Shown here: positions 24,606-33,597 of the stretch, piece after piece | How the letters are laid out: each line of letters begins with the position of its first letter | How positions within the stretch are numbered: position 1 is the first letter of the stretch | Source: CAWBJO01 sp963789175 | Lineage (GTDB): Bacteria > Pseudomonadota > Alphaproteobacteria > Rhizobiales > Aestuariivirgaceae | Reading direction: 5' to 3' | DNA length: 64,000 bases | Assembly (NCBI GenBank): GCA_963789175.1 | Contig: CAWBJO010000006.1 | Coordinates: 372,001 to 436,000 of the forward strand | Made by a program: the position numbers and the translations under genes | Notes under the pieces: generated by a model | The model's database searches: none | The model's input: the letters and a program-made list of their open reading frames with translations, nothing else | What the model was told of the DNA's origin: nothing

Positions 24606-26210
24606 TCACATCCTGAAGACGCCGAAGCGAGTCCGCTCCATCGAAGCCTCGAGCACCGCATGGAGCGCAAGGCCGAGGACGGCGCGTGTTTCCGAAGGCG
24701 CGATGATGCCGTCATCCCATAGACGAGCGGTCGCATAGTAGGGATCGCCTTCCGCTTCGAACTGGTCGCGGATGGGTTGCTTGAACGCTTCCTCTTCGGC
24801 TGCGCTCCACTCCCTGCCTTCGGCCTTCATGTTGTCGCGTTTCACGGTGGCGAGGACGGAGGCCGCCTGCTCGCCTCCCATCACCGAAATCCTGCTGTTC
24901 GGCCAGGTGAAGAGAAAGCGCGGGCCGTAGGCCCGTCCGCACATGCCGTAGTTGCCGGCGCCAAAGGAGCCGCCGATGATCACGGTGATTTTCGGCACGG
25001 CGGCATTGGCGACGGCGTGGACGAGCTTCGCCCCGTCCTTGGCGATGCCCTGGGCCTCGTATTTCCGCCCCACCATGAAACCCGAAATGTTCTGCAGGAA
25101 GAGAAGTGGGATGCGGCGCTGGCAGCACAGCTCGATGAAATGCGCACCTTTCAAGGCAGACTCGGAATAGAGGATGCCATTGTTCGCGACGATGCCGACC
25201 TGCATGCCGAAGATGCGAGCGAATCCGGTGACGAGCGTCGTGCCGTAGAGCGCCTTGAACTCGTCGAGCTCGGAGGCGTCCACCAGCCGGGCGACAACGT
25301 CGCGGACGTCGTATGATTTGTTGAAGCTGCGCGGCACGATGCCGTCGAGCTCATCGGCCTCGTAGAGCGGCTCCGGCACTTCCTGGCGGGGGATGTTCCT
25401 GGTCGAAGCGGGAAGGCTGCGGACGATGTGCCGGACGATGGAAAGGGCATGCTGATCGTTCTCGGCCATATGATCGGCGACGCCGGACTGCCGCGCGTGG
25501 ACGTCGGCCCCGCCAAGCTCCTCCGCGGTCACCGTTTCTCCCGTCGCCGCCTTCACGAGCGGCGGACCACCGAGAAAGATCGTCCCCTGGTTCCTGACGA
25601 TCACGGACTCGTCCGACATGGCGGGAACATAGGCCCCGCCCGCCGTGCACGATCCCATCACGGCGGCAATCTGGGCGACGCCGGCCGCCGACAGCCGGGC
25701 CTGGTTGTAGAAGATGCGGCCGAAATGATCGCGATCCGGGAAAACCTCCGTCTGGTTGGGAAGGTTGGCACCCCCCGAATCGACGAGATAGACGCAGGGA
25801 AGCCTGTTCTCGGCAGCGATCTCCTGGGCCCGCAAGTGCTTCTTGACGGTGATCGGATAATAGGTGCCGCCCTTGATGGTCGCGTCATTGCACACGATCA
25901 TGCAGCGCCGGCCTTCAATCGACCCGATGCCCGTGATGATCGCGGCGCCGTGTATGTCCTCGCCGTAAAGGTCATAGGCGGCGAGCGGCGAGAGCTCGAG
26001 AAACGGCGTGCCGGGGTCGAGCAGCCCGTAGACGCGTTCGCGCGGCAGTAGCTTGCCACGGCTCTGGTGACGATCCCGCGCCTTGGCAGGCCCGCCCGCC
26101 GCCGCAGAGCTGCGGCGCGCGATCAGCGCCTCGACGAGACCGGCCATATGAGAGCGGTTGGCGGCGAATTCGGGCGAACCGACATCGATGGACGAAGCGA
26201 GCTTGGCCAT
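24606..26210 (-). CDS. mccB: Methylcrotonyl-CoA carboxylase, carboxyltransferase beta subunit
   Basis: A 534-residue carboxyltransferase subunit that moves CO2 from biotin on MccA to 3-methylcrotonyl-CoA. Both crotonase-like halves are intact, with GKLLPRERVYGLLDPG near the start, VYLVDSGGANLPNQ and GSCTAGGAYVPAM in the acyl-CoA half, and GGSFGAGNYGMCGRAY in the biotin half. These match MCC/geranyl-CoA rather than propionyl-CoA carboxylase beta chains. Its ATG directly follows the stop of the upstream GST gene with no gap (TGA then ATG), so translation is probably coupled. mrr follows after 97 nt. Confidence 0.93.
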   Translation of the reverse strand: MAKLASSIDVGSPEFAANRSHMAGLVEALIARRSSAAAGGPAKARDRHQSRGKLLPRERVYGLLDPGTPFLELSPLAAYDLYGEDIHGAAIITGIGSIEGRRCMIVCNDATIKGGTYYPITVKKHLRAQEIAAENRLPCVYLVDSGGANLPNQTEVFPDRDHFGRIFYNQARLSAAGVAQIAAVMGSCTAGGAYVPAMSDESVIVRNQGTIFLGGPPLVKAATGETVTAEELGGADVHARQSGVADHMAENDQHALSIVRHIVRSLPASTRNIPRQEVPEPLYEADELDGIVPRSFNKSYDVRDVVARLVDASELDEFKALYGTTLVTGFARIFGMQVGIVANNGILYSESALKGAHFIELCCQRRIPLLFLQNISGFMVGRKYEAQGIAKDGAKLVHAVANAAVPKITVIIGGSFGAGNYGMCGRAYGPRFLFTWPNSRISVMGGEQAASVLATVKRDNMKAEGREWSAAEEEAFKQPIRDQFEAEGDPYYATARLWDDGIIAPSETRAVLGLALHAVLEASMERTRFGVFRM

Positions 26211-26861
26211 TCAACCCTCGTTGGGATCGGGCTCTGGCCACGGTTCGCGCGCCGCTTCCGCGTACCATTGCTTCATGGCCTCGGTCGAAAGGATGACGTC
26301 GCAATAGGCGCGCGTGTCCGGGGCCAGATCACCCCCATAGATATCGAACCGGCTGACGACGGGCGCGAACATCGCGTCGGCGATCGTGAAGTGCCCGAAG
26401 AGGAACGGTCCGCCATGCCTGCCGCGCAGCCGATGCCAATAGTCCTCGATCCGATGGGCCTGGTCGCGTGCCGGTCCTTCCAGGGGCTTCGGTCGCTTCG
26501 CCCGGCGAAGGTTCATTCCCCAGGCCTCGCGCAGATCCCTGAAGCCGGAATGCATCTCGGCAGACAGTGCGCGCGCCACGGCGCGGGCGTCGCGGTCGCC
26601 GGGCCACAGCTTCTTCTCGGGAAACAAGTCTGCAAGGTACTCCAGAATCGCCAGGGATTCCCAAACGACGGTCTGGCCGTGATGAAGACACGGCACCTTG
26701 TCGGTGCGCGCCAAGGCCCGAATGTTGGCCTTGGTCTCCGGCTGCCGCAGGCGAATGAGCGTTTCCTCGAAGGGAATACCCAGGTGCCGCAAGGCGATCC
26801 ATACGCGCAGCGACCACGTAGAGAAGCATTTGTTGCCGATGTAGAGATGGAGGTCGGCCAT
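26211..26861 (-). CDS. Glutathione S-transferase (second of a tandem pair)
   Basis: A 216-residue GST-fold protein. The thioredoxin-like half contains NKCFSTWSLRVWIALRH, KVPCLHH and WESLAILEYLAD; the C-terminal half holds FLFGHFTIADAMFAPV. It is clearly paralogous to the gene just upstream, sharing the WSLRVW, WESLAILEYLA and GPFLFG segments in register. It starts 1 nt after that gene's stop, and its own stop directly abuts the mccB start. The position suggests a role linked to reactive intermediates of leucine catabolism, but this is inference. Confidence 0.87.
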   Translation of the reverse strand: MADLHLYIGNKCFSTWSLRVWIALRHLGIPFEETLIRLRQPETKANIRALARTDKVPCLHHGQTVVWESLAILEYLADLFPEKKLWPGDRDARAVARALSAEMHSGFRDLREAWGMNLRRAKRPKPLEGPARDQAHRIEDYWHRLRGRHGGPFLFGHFTIADAMFAPVVSRFDIYGGDLAPDTRAYCDVILSTEAMKQWYAEAAREPWPEPDPNEG

Positions 26862-26862
26862 G

Positions 26863-27525
26863 TCAGTCGACCTCGTCGGAAGGGACGATCCATTTCTCCT
26901 CGAGCGCGGCCTTCTTCCAGAGCTGGAATGCCGGGTGCGCCATGATCGCTTCGACATAATCGCGGCTCGTCCGGGATACCTTGATTGCATAAGTATCGAT
27001 CCGGGTGGCAACCGGCGCGTACATGGAATCGGCGATGGAAAATCGACCGAAGAGGAACGGCCCGCCGCGGCCGTACGTCCTGCGGCAGTCGCTCCAGATG
27101 GTCTCGACCCGCTTCAGGTCAGCCATGAACTCGTCGCTGAATGGCGTCGGCGGTGGACGCTTCAGTCGGCGAAGGTTCATCGGGCAGAAATTCCGCAGCG
27201 CCTTGAATCCGGCATGCATCTCGTTCGCAACGGCACGTGCCATCGCCCGGGCCGCCTTGTTGCGCGGCCAGAAGGGCTTGTCGGGGTAAATCTCGGCCAG
27301 GTATTCGAGGATGGCGAGCGATTCCCATATGACGATGTCGCCATGATGGAGGACCGGCAGGCGGCCGGCGCCGGAGTGCTTGCGGATCTGCCCCGCCGTG
27401 CGCGGCGTATCGAGGGGAATGATGGTTTCCTCGAAGCGAAGGCCCATCGCGGCCATCGCAAGCCAGACCCGCAATGACCATGAGGAATAGTTCTTGTTGG
27501 CCAAGACGAGATGCAGCTTCGCCAC
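26863..27525 (-). CDS. Glutathione S-transferase (first of a tandem pair)
   Basis: A 220-residue GST paralogous to the next gene. Visible features are NKNYSSWSLRVWLAMAA with the likely catalytic serine region at residues 14-15, LPVLHHG, WESLAILEYLAEIYP, and FLFGRFSIADSMYAPV in the helical domain. The two proteins differ most in the C-terminal quarter, which suggests divergence in substrate binding after duplication. It lies 2 nt downstream of the RidA gene and 1 nt upstream of its paralogue. The whole RidA-GST-GST-mccB block therefore looks like one transcript. Confidence 0.87.
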   Translation of the reverse strand: MAKLHLVLANKNYSSWSLRVWLAMAAMGLRFEETIIPLDTPRTAGQIRKHSGAGRLPVLHHGDIVIWESLAILEYLAEIYPDKPFWPRNKAARAMARAVANEMHAGFKALRNFCPMNLRRLKRPPPTPFSDEFMADLKRVETIWSDCRRTYGRGGPFLFGRFSIADSMYAPVATRIDTYAIKVSRTSRDYVEAIMAHPAFQLWKKAALEEKWIVPSDEVD

Positions 27526-27527
27526 GG

Positions 27528-27923
27528 CTATGCTCCTCTCCTGGCAGTCACCTCGATCTCGATCTTCATGCGAGTATCGACGAGCCTGGTGACGATCGTG
27601 GTATTGGCCGGGCGCGCTTTCCCCATGTACTTGCCGACGATGGGGGCGACGAGGTCGAAGTCCGCTGCGTCGACGACGTAGACGCGGATGCGCACGACGT
27701 CGTCAAGGCCAGCGCCGGCCTTGCCGAGGGCGGCGGCAATGTTGGCGAAACACTGGTGGGTCTGCGCCTCGACGCCCGGCGATATCTCCATCTTGACGTA
27801 GTCGAAGCCCGTCGTTCCGGACACGAGGATCCAGTCGCCGCCGGGATCCGGCAAGACGACCGCCCTGGCGTAACCTGCAAGATCCTCGAATGTGGAACCG
27901 GAGAATATCCGCGTGCCGAGCAT
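27528..27923 (-). CDS. RidA family protein at the head of the MCC operon
   Basis: A 131-residue RidA-fold protein, shorter and different from the RidA at 4.4 kb. It has FSGSTFEDLAGYARAV at the start, then WILVSGTTGFDY and the helix with QTHQCFANIAAALGKAG, and DVVRIRVYVVD. The ending EIEVTARRGA retains an Arg/Glu pattern but not the usual IEI(E)AIA arrangement. A strong GGAAGG precedes ATG 27923 by a few nt. As first gene of the operon it may clear enamine or imine by-products. It is divergent from the desaturase (81 nt). Confidence 0.85.
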   Translation of the reverse strand: MLGTRIFSGSTFEDLAGYARAVVLPDPGGDWILVSGTTGFDYVKMEISPGVEAQTHQCFANIAAALGKAGAGLDDVVRIRVYVVDAADFDLVAPIVGKYMGKARPANTTIVTRLVDTRMKIEIEVTARRGA

Positions 27924-28004
27924 TCTTCCTTCCACTTGCCCGATGGAATAGTCTATCCGCCGCAAACCGCGTTTAGCTGGAAACTCCGCCCGACGCTAGG
28001 GGAG

Positions 28005-28913
28005 ATGGAAAAGGAAATCACCCATCGCGAAGCGCTGCGCCTGATCGGCGATACGGAGCTGGCCGGCCTGAAGACCCTTTCCGACGGCCGCGGCCTGAAG
28101 CACCTGGCGGCTCACACGGCATTCCTCGCCGTTTCCGGCGTGGCGGTGATGACCCTGCCCGGCCCGTGGTGGATCGCGGCCATGGTCGTCTACGGTGTCG
28201 GGCTCGTCTTCCTGTTCACGCCCCTTCACGAGTCGATTCACGGCACGGCTTTCCGAACGCCGTGGCTGAACGAGGCCGTCGCCTCGGTCGCCGGCTTCGT
28301 CATCGTGCTGCCGCCGTGCGAATTCCGGTACTTCCACCTTGCCCATCACCGCTTCACCCAGGACCCCGAGAACGATCCCGAGCTCGCCTCTCCGAAGCCC
28401 GCAAACTTCCTCCAGTACTTCCGGTATCTGTCTGGCGCTCTCTATTGGAAGGCGCAGGCGACGGAAATCCTTGCCAACGCTTTCGGCCGCAGGATCGGAT
28501 CGTATGTGCCAAGCTCCGGGAGGCCGAAAGTCATCCGTGAAGCCCGCATCCACCTTGCTGCCTATGGCGTGACGGCTGCGCTGGGGGTGTTCTTCAAGCT
28601 CGACGTGCTGCTTTGGCTGTGGGTAATTCCGGCCGTCCTCGGGCAGCCGTTCCTAAGGGCCTACCTGCTCGCCGAGCACAGCGCCTGCCCGCTCGTCGCC
28701 GACATGCTGGCAAACACGCGCACAACCTTCACGAATGCGGCCGTGCGCTTCCTGGCGTGGAACATGCCGCATCATACGGCCCATCACGCCCTTCCATCGG
28801 TGCCGTTTCACAAGTTGCCGCTATTGACGGAAATGTTGCGCGCCCGGCTCAAGAGCACGGCTGCGAGCTATCGCGAAGCTCACCAACAGATTCGCGATGC
28901 GTGGAAGACCTGA
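28005..28913 (+). CDS. Membrane fatty acid desaturase family protein
   Basis: A 302-residue membrane di-iron enzyme. The three histidine boxes are present: His75-xxx-His79 (HESIH), His111-xx-His114-His115 (HLAHH) and His256-His257-xx-His260-His261 (HHTAHH). Four or more hydrophobic segments separate them (about 38-72, 92-104, 186-218). The family desaturates or hydroxylates acyl chains, and some members act on carotenoids or sphingolipids, so the substrate is open. ATG 28005 lies almost on top of a GGGGAG, a tight spacing; no better in-frame start exists. It is divergent from the RidA/MCC operon and convergent with the small ORF at 28920. Confidence 0.88.
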   Translation: MEKEITHREALRLIGDTELAGLKTLSDGRGLKHLAAHTAFLAVSGVAVMTLPGPWWIAAMVVYGVGLVFLFTPLHESIHGTAFRTPWLNEAVASVAGFVIVLPPCEFRYFHLAHHRFTQDPENDPELASPKPANFLQYFRYLSGALYWKAQATEILANAFGRRIGSYVPSSGRPKVIREARIHLAAYGVTAALGVFFKLDVLLWLWVIPAVLGQPFLRAYLLAEHSACPLVADMLANTRTTFTNAAVRFLAWNMPHHTAHHALPSVPFHKLPLLTEMLRARLKSTAASYREAHQQIRDAWKT

Positions 28914-28919
28914 CGGGGA

Positions 28920-29039
28920 TCAGGAGGCCACGGCCAGCGCACGGCTTGCGAACAGCAAAACCATGCAGCTGACCATGGCAAGATAAATGAACGCAACGGC
29001 CGGAACTGACTGGCGACGCCTGGTATTGTTTTTCTTCAT
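28920..29039 (-). CDS. Small membrane peptide (39 residues), hypothetical
   Basis: A short open frame with a good Shine-Dalgarno (GGAGG, 6 nt before ATG 29039). The peptide has a basic N-terminus (KKNNTRRR) followed by one hydrophobic stretch of about 20 residues (VAFIYLAMVSCMVLLFA) and an Ala-rich end. It could be a single-span membrane peptide or a signal-sequence-like remnant. I recognise no family. It lies between the convergent desaturase and the MFS gene, 97 nt downstream of the latter's stop. Confidence 0.5.
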   Translation of the reverse strand: MKKNNTRRRQSVPAVAFIYLAMVSCMVLLFASRALAVAS

Positions 29040-29136
29040 CGTGGCCTCCGTTGCGGGGCAGGCATTGAACTTGAGGCCAATGTAGGAAAGCCGGAATGAA
29101 TTTGATCCGAAGCACCCGTTCATCTGGCGTTCATCT

Positions 29137-30333
29137 TCAGAGCGCCCCGGGCAGGTATTTCCACGCCACAACCGTCACGACGCCGAGCCACAGCCCCAGG
29201 ATGACGAAAACCGCACCCACGGGCAGGAACAGGAGGGCGATGGCGAAGACGAGGGAGGGAAGCAGATCGGACAAATCGATGTAGGTGCGATAGATCGCGG
29301 CCATCTCGGGGCGCTCGCGGCTGCGCACCGCCCGCAGGAAGGGGATCCCCCCTACCCCGTCGAGCCCCGAGGCGGCGACCGATCCGACGAGCAGAAATCC
29401 GGCTGCGAGCCAAGGGTGGGCGGTTCCGGCGAGGCCGGCCAGGATGCAGGAGACCGCGGCAATCGCCATGGTCGAGGCGATCACGACACGGACCCCGGCC
29501 CGCTCGGCGAGCTTTCCGAACAGGATGGCAGTCGCTAGGGCGACCTGCCCCAGCGACACGATGAGACCTCCGGTATCCTTGCCGACGCCGGCAGAGATCA
29601 TCAGCAGCGGCACATAGATAAAGAAGGTCGACCAGAAGCAGGACCTGCCGAAGGCGATTACCCAGGCCAGCCTCAGCCGCGGCTGGGCCAGAAAGCGGCC
29701 AACATTGCGGAGCGGGTGCGGCGGGCGGCCCCGGGCCGGGCGAATGACCGTTTCGGTCAGCCTCAAGTACCAGAAGACGCAGAGCTGGAGGAAGGCGGCA
29801 AGGATGCTCAGTGCGAAGGGCGTCCACGTCCCGTGGTGGGCATAGAGGTAGACGCCGAGATAGGGCCCGATGGTCCAGGACGCGGTCGACAGCGCCAGCC
29901 GCAGTGGCTCGGCCTTGACGAGGTCGTGCTTGCGGATGTGGTCCATGATGTAGAGGCTGAGGGTGATGTTCAGGCAGGCCGTGCCGATGACCCGGGTGAG
30001 CATGCCCGCCGCCTGCCCCGGCAGGACGTGGGTGGCGAGGAACACCGAGGCGAGCATCAGCAGGAGCGCGCCGCCCGTGTAGACCCAGCGCCGCGCGGTC
30101 AGGCCGATGACCACCGGAATGGTCAGGGTTGCGCATAGACCGCCGATGCCGACGATCAGGAAAAGGGTCGATACCTTCTGGTTGTCCTGCAGGAGGTCAT
30201 AAGCCTGGACTGCGATGACGGAGGCGCACAGGGCGCGGGCGAACGACTCCAGGGCAAAAAGCGTCGCGAAGGCGAAGGCCCCGCGCCTCTGGTCGTCGGG
30301 GAGCCATTGGATCTGGACACCTTCGGCAGGCAT
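29137..30333 (-). CDS. Major facilitator superfamily transporter
   Basis: A 398-residue polytopic membrane protein with about 12 hydrophobic helices in two sets of six and a central basic loop (RPARGRPPHPLRN near 200), the standard MFS layout. No signature tells the substrate. The N-terminal GAFAFATLFALESFARALCA and the first-loop region with IGLTARRW resemble uncharacterised exporters. The gene stands alone on the minus strand, divergent from the cation-efflux gene (161 nt between starts). That leader region contains a 7-bp hairpin (30425-30445) of no clear function. Confidence 0.85.
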   Translation of the reverse strand: MPAEGVQIQWLPDDQRRGAFAFATLFALESFARALCASVIAVQAYDLLQDNQKVSTLFLIVGIGGLCATLTIPVVIGLTARRWVYTGGALLLMLASVFLATHVLPGQAAGMLTRVIGTACLNITLSLYIMDHIRKHDLVKAEPLRLALSTASWTIGPYLGVYLYAHHGTWTPFALSILAAFLQLCVFWYLRLTETVIRPARGRPPHPLRNVGRFLAQPRLRLAWVIAFGRSCFWSTFFIYVPLLMISAGVGKDTGGLIVSLGQVALATAILFGKLAERAGVRVVIASTMAIAAVSCILAGLAGTAHPWLAAGFLLVGSVAASGLDGVGGIPFLRAVRSRERPEMAAIYRTYIDLSDLLPSLVFAIALLFLPVGAVFVILGLWLGVVTVVAWKYLPGAL

Positions 30334-30494
30334 GAGGCGGAATCGGCAGGGGGTGGAAGTGAGTGCGAATCGGACCTAAAGAGCAGTGCCGGACGGCTCC
30401 TTCCCGCGCAAGACGGATCCGGGGCACGCCTCGCATGCAGGCGTGGCATGGCTCGCTTGGCAGTCCAAAGGTTAACGCGATAGGCTTTCCGACG

Positions 30495-32462
30495 ATGGCT
30501 TCTGAAAAGCAACGGGTTGCACTCATATCGCTCGCGGCGAGCGCGCTCCTGACCGGCGCAAAGCTCGTGGCGGGCCTGGCGACCGGCTCGCTCGGAATCC
30601 TGTCCGAAGCGGTGCACAGCCTCCTGGACGTCGGGGCCACCGCAATCACGCTCATCGCGGTGCGCTATGCCGACCAGCCCGCCGATTCCACCCACCACTT
30701 CGGACACGCCAAGGCCGAGAGCGTCGCCGCCTTCGTCGAGACCGGCCTCCTCTTCGCGACGACCGGCTGGATCCTCTGGGAAGCCGTCCGACGGCTGCAA
30801 TCGGGCGACTCCGACGTTCACTTGACCTGGTGGGCAGTCGCCGTCGTCGCCGTGTCGATCATCGTCGACTACAACCGGGCCGCCGTCTTGCGCCGGACCG
30901 CCGCCAGCACATCGAGCGAGGCTTTGGAAGCGGATGCGCTTCATTTCAGCTCGGACATGTGGAGTTCTATCGCCGTGCTGATCGGCCTCATCGCCGTGTG
31001 GGTCGGATTTCCCGCAGCCGACCCGGCGGTCGCCATCGTCGTCGCGGTGTTCGTTTTCCTGGCCGGGCTGCGGCTCGGCCGGCGCACGCTCAACACGCTT
31101 CTCGATGCCGCGCCGACGGGCGTCGCCGAGAGGATCGGCGGCATCGTCCGGTCGACGGAAGGCGCCTTGGCGCTGCGGCGCGTCAGAGTCCGGCCGTCGG
31201 GCTCGGCGCTGTTCATCAACGTCGACATCAATGTCAGGCGCACCTTGCCCTTCGACGAAATCACCGAGATCAAGGGACGGATCACGGATTCCATCCGCGA
31301 TGCCTTCCCGCGCGCCGATGTGACGATCACCACGCATCCCGTGCCCCTCGACAACGAGACCATCTTCGACAAGGTGATGCTGGTGGCGCGGCGGCGGTCG
31401 CTGGCCATCCATCATCTCACGGTGCAGCTCATCAGGGGCAAGACGGCGGTGAGCTTCGACCTCGAGGTCGACGGGCGGATGCCGCTCGAACAGGCGCACG
31501 AGATCGCAACCGAGCTTGAACGGGCACTCGCCGACGAGCTTGGGCCGGAAGTCGAGATCGATTCCCATATCGAGCCGGCTCACGTGACAGGCCTCGAAGG
31601 CGAGGACGCAGCGCCGGCCGATCGCTTCACCATCGAACACTGGCTGCGCCGGTTCGCGACCGAAATTGCGCATCTGAGCGACGTCCACAACATTCGGGTG
31701 CGGCGTAACCCGCATGGACTATTCGTGAGCTACCACGCCCGGGTGCCGGGCGACCAGACGGTGGAGACGATCCACGACTCAGTCGACGAGATGGAAGACC
31801 GGCTCCGGAAGAAGCTCCCCGACATTCGCCGGGTCATCGCTCACGCGGAGCCTCTCGGCCCATCCGATAGCGAGGCGAAGGGCTTGAGGAAGCTCACCGC
31901 GTCCCAATACCGGACGATGCTCTGGAAAAACGGCGGCGGGACGACGACCGAAATTGCCGTATTCCCGGCGAGCGCCGGCGTGTCCGAGCTTCCCTTCACC
32001 TGGCGCATCAGCATCGCGGAAGTCGAGAAGAACGGTCCGTTCTCCGCCTATCCGGGGTATGACCGGACCATCATGCTCCTCAGCGGCCCGGGGATGGTGC
32101 TCGACCGGGGAACGTCCGGCCCCGCGATCGAGCTGACCCGTCCATTCGATCCCAAGCCGTTTGCCGGTGAGGACGTAGTGGCGGCACGCCTCGTCGACGG
32201 CCCGTGCCGCGACTTCAATCTGATGACCCGACGCGCGGATGCGACCGGCGCGCTCGCCGTTGAATATCTGCGCGAGCCGCGCACGCTCACGCCGCCGGAC
32301 GGCGGCTGGATCGTCGCCTATGTCATCGACGGCGAGCTGCGCGAGGCCAAGACCGGCGAAACGCTGATCGCGTCCAAGTCGGCGACGGTCACGCCGACGT
32401 CAGGCAGCGTCGCGGTCGTGCTGGCAACCATCACCCGAAGCGGTCGAGCCCATACGGGTTGA
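30495..32462 (+). CDS. Cation diffusion facilitator transporter fused in frame to a HutD/Ves domain
   Basis: A continuous 655-codon frame with two unrelated parts. Residues 1 to about 460 form a CDF metal efflux protein: six membrane helices with the HSLLD (41-45) and HFSSD metal-site motifs, then a long cytoplasmic region with repeated dimerisation-like domains. Residues 464-655 form a complete HutD/Ves protein, a cupin-like fold often tied to histidine use (MLWKNGGGTTTEIAV, FTWRISIAEVEKNGPFS, CRDFNLMTRR). No stop separates them. However, a TAG stands in another frame at 31868-31870, followed by a purine-rich stretch and a TTG at 31884 that could start hutD. A hidden single-base deletion just upstream would therefore restore two normal genes. 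The 3' end overlaps the convergent oxidoreductase by 32 nt. Confidence 0.85.
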   Translation: MASEKQRVALISLAASALLTGAKLVAGLATGSLGILSEAVHSLLDVGATAITLIAVRYADQPADSTHHFGHAKAESVAAFVETGLLFATTGWILWEAVRRLQSGDSDVHLTWWAVAVVAVSIIVDYNRAAVLRRTAASTSSEALEADALHFSSDMWSSIAVLIGLIAVWVGFPAADPAVAIVVAVFVFLAGLRLGRRTLNTLLDAAPTGVAERIGGIVRSTEGALALRRVRVRPSGSALFINVDINVRRTLPFDEITEIKGRITDSIRDAFPRADVTITTHPVPLDNETIFDKVMLVARRRSLAIHHLTVQLIRGKTAVSFDLEVDGRMPLEQAHEIATELERALADELGPEVEIDSHIEPAHVTGLEGEDAAPADRFTIEHWLRRFATEIAHLSDVHNIRVRRNPHGLFVSYHARVPGDQTVETIHDSVDEMEDRLRKKLPDIRRVIAHAEPLGPSDSEAKGLRKLTASQYRTMLWKNGGGTTTEIAVFPASAGVSELPFTWRISIAEVEKNGPFSAYPGYDRTIMLLSGPGMVLDRGTSGPAIELTRPFDPKPFAGEDVVAARLVDGPCRDFNLMTRRADATGALAVEYLREPRTLTPPDGGWIVAYVIDGELREAKTGETLIASKSATVTPTSGSVAVVLATITRSGRAHTG

Positions 32463-33492
32463 GGAGAGGGTGCCGCTTGCCGTTTAGGATCTCCTCGGCA
32501 ACAAAGGCTCCGATGGCGGGAGCATTGGTGATCCCGGAGTGCATGACCGCCACATAGAGCCCTTCGATGCCCGCCACGCGTCCGGCGATCGGCAGGCCAT
32601 CGACTGGGGTCGGCCGGTAGCCCACCGAATAGCGCTCGAATTCGGCTCCTTCAGCGCCGGCGACCATGCCGTGAACGAGGTCCAGCAATTCCTGCGCAAC
32701 CACCATCGGTCCGCGGTCGATCGGTGAACCGCCGAAGTCCGACCCTGCCACGAGCCGGCAGTCGCGCGTCTGCCGAAGATGAACCTCCGGCGCTATGATC
32801 AGGTGCGCGATCAGCCGCGGAAGCGGTTTCGTATGGACAAGTAGCCCCGGCGGCGCGTCGAGTTCGAGCCGCCTGCCAACCGTTGCGAGCAGCTCCGGCG
32901 CCGCCGCGCCCACCGCCACCACGACTTCGTCAGCCTCTAGGGATCCCTCGTCGGTCATGACCGAGTGGACCCGATCGCCCGCCAAGTCGATCCCCTGGAC
33001 GTTGGAGCGAACCATAACCGCTCCGGACGCCCTGAGTAGCTCGATCGTGGCCTGAACCGGCTCGACCGCCCCCTCGGCTTCCGCGAGGACGGCGCGCTCC
33101 GGCGGACTCATGAGACGAGGTTCGAGTGACCGGATCTCCCGCTGCGACACCGGACGGAGGGGATAGCCGCGGGCGGAGAATTCCGCAACGTAACGGTCGA
33201 GCACATCCTCCGGCACGTCGTAGGTCAGGCTGCCGCCCCAGCTCAGGCCAAGGCCCGGCAGCTCCTGTTCGAGGCGCCGCCATCGGCGGATGCTCTCCAT
33301 CCTGAGCTCATAGTAGGTCGGATCGTTGCCCCAGCTGGCGTTGATCCAGGCGAAGCTCGCCGGCGTCGCCCGGCCGCCGGGCGCGTCCCGGGCGACCACG
33401 GTCACGCGGGCTCCCGCCCGTGCCAAGTGGAACGCGATCGACGCGCCGAGAATTCCGGCGCCCACCACCATCGTGTGCGGCATTCTTGCCAT
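32431..33492 (-). CDS. FAD-dependent oxidoreductase (DAO / glycine oxidase-like)
   Basis: A 353-residue flavoprotein with the N-terminal FAD fold VVGAGILGASIAFHLARAG and the family's C-terminal closing motif (RPTPVDGLPIAGRV, then AVMHSGITNAPAIG). This pattern belongs to the D-amino acid oxidase/glycine oxidase/sarcosine oxidase group. It lacks a signal peptide and is probably cytoplasmic. Substrate cannot be told. ATG 33492 is used; ATG 33483 is nearly equivalent. Its 3' end overlaps the CDF-HutD frame by 32 nt tail-to-tail. Confidence 0.86.
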   Translation of the reverse strand: MARMPHTMVVGAGILGASIAFHLARAGARVTVVARDAPGGRATPASFAWINASWGNDPTYYELRMESIRRWRRLEQELPGLGLSWGGSLTYDVPEDVLDRYVAEFSARGYPLRPVSQREIRSLEPRLMSPPERAVLAEAEGAVEPVQATIELLRASGAVMVRSNVQGIDLAGDRVHSVMTDEGSLEADEVVVAVGAAAPELLATVGRRLELDAPPGLLVHTKPLPRLIAHLIIAPEVHLRQTRDCRLVAGSDFGGSPIDRGPMVVAQELLDLVHGMVAGAEGAEFERYSVGYRPTPVDGLPIAGRVAGIEGLYVAVMHSGITNAPAIGAFVAEEILNGKRHPLLNPYGLDRFG

Positions 33493-33597
33493 AGAGGTCT
33501 AAAACATTTGCGGCGGGAAGCGGTCAAGCCTTGCGGTGTAACCCGTCGTTAGCGAACGTCTGCCAAATTCGATCAATCCAACCGGGATCACGGCATC

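Noticed and set aside
30425..30445. Hairpin CACGCCT/AGGCGTG in the leader of the CDF gene, considered as a metal riboswitch
   Set aside because: It is a lone 7-bp stem without the multi-helix junction of known NiCo or Mn riboswitches.
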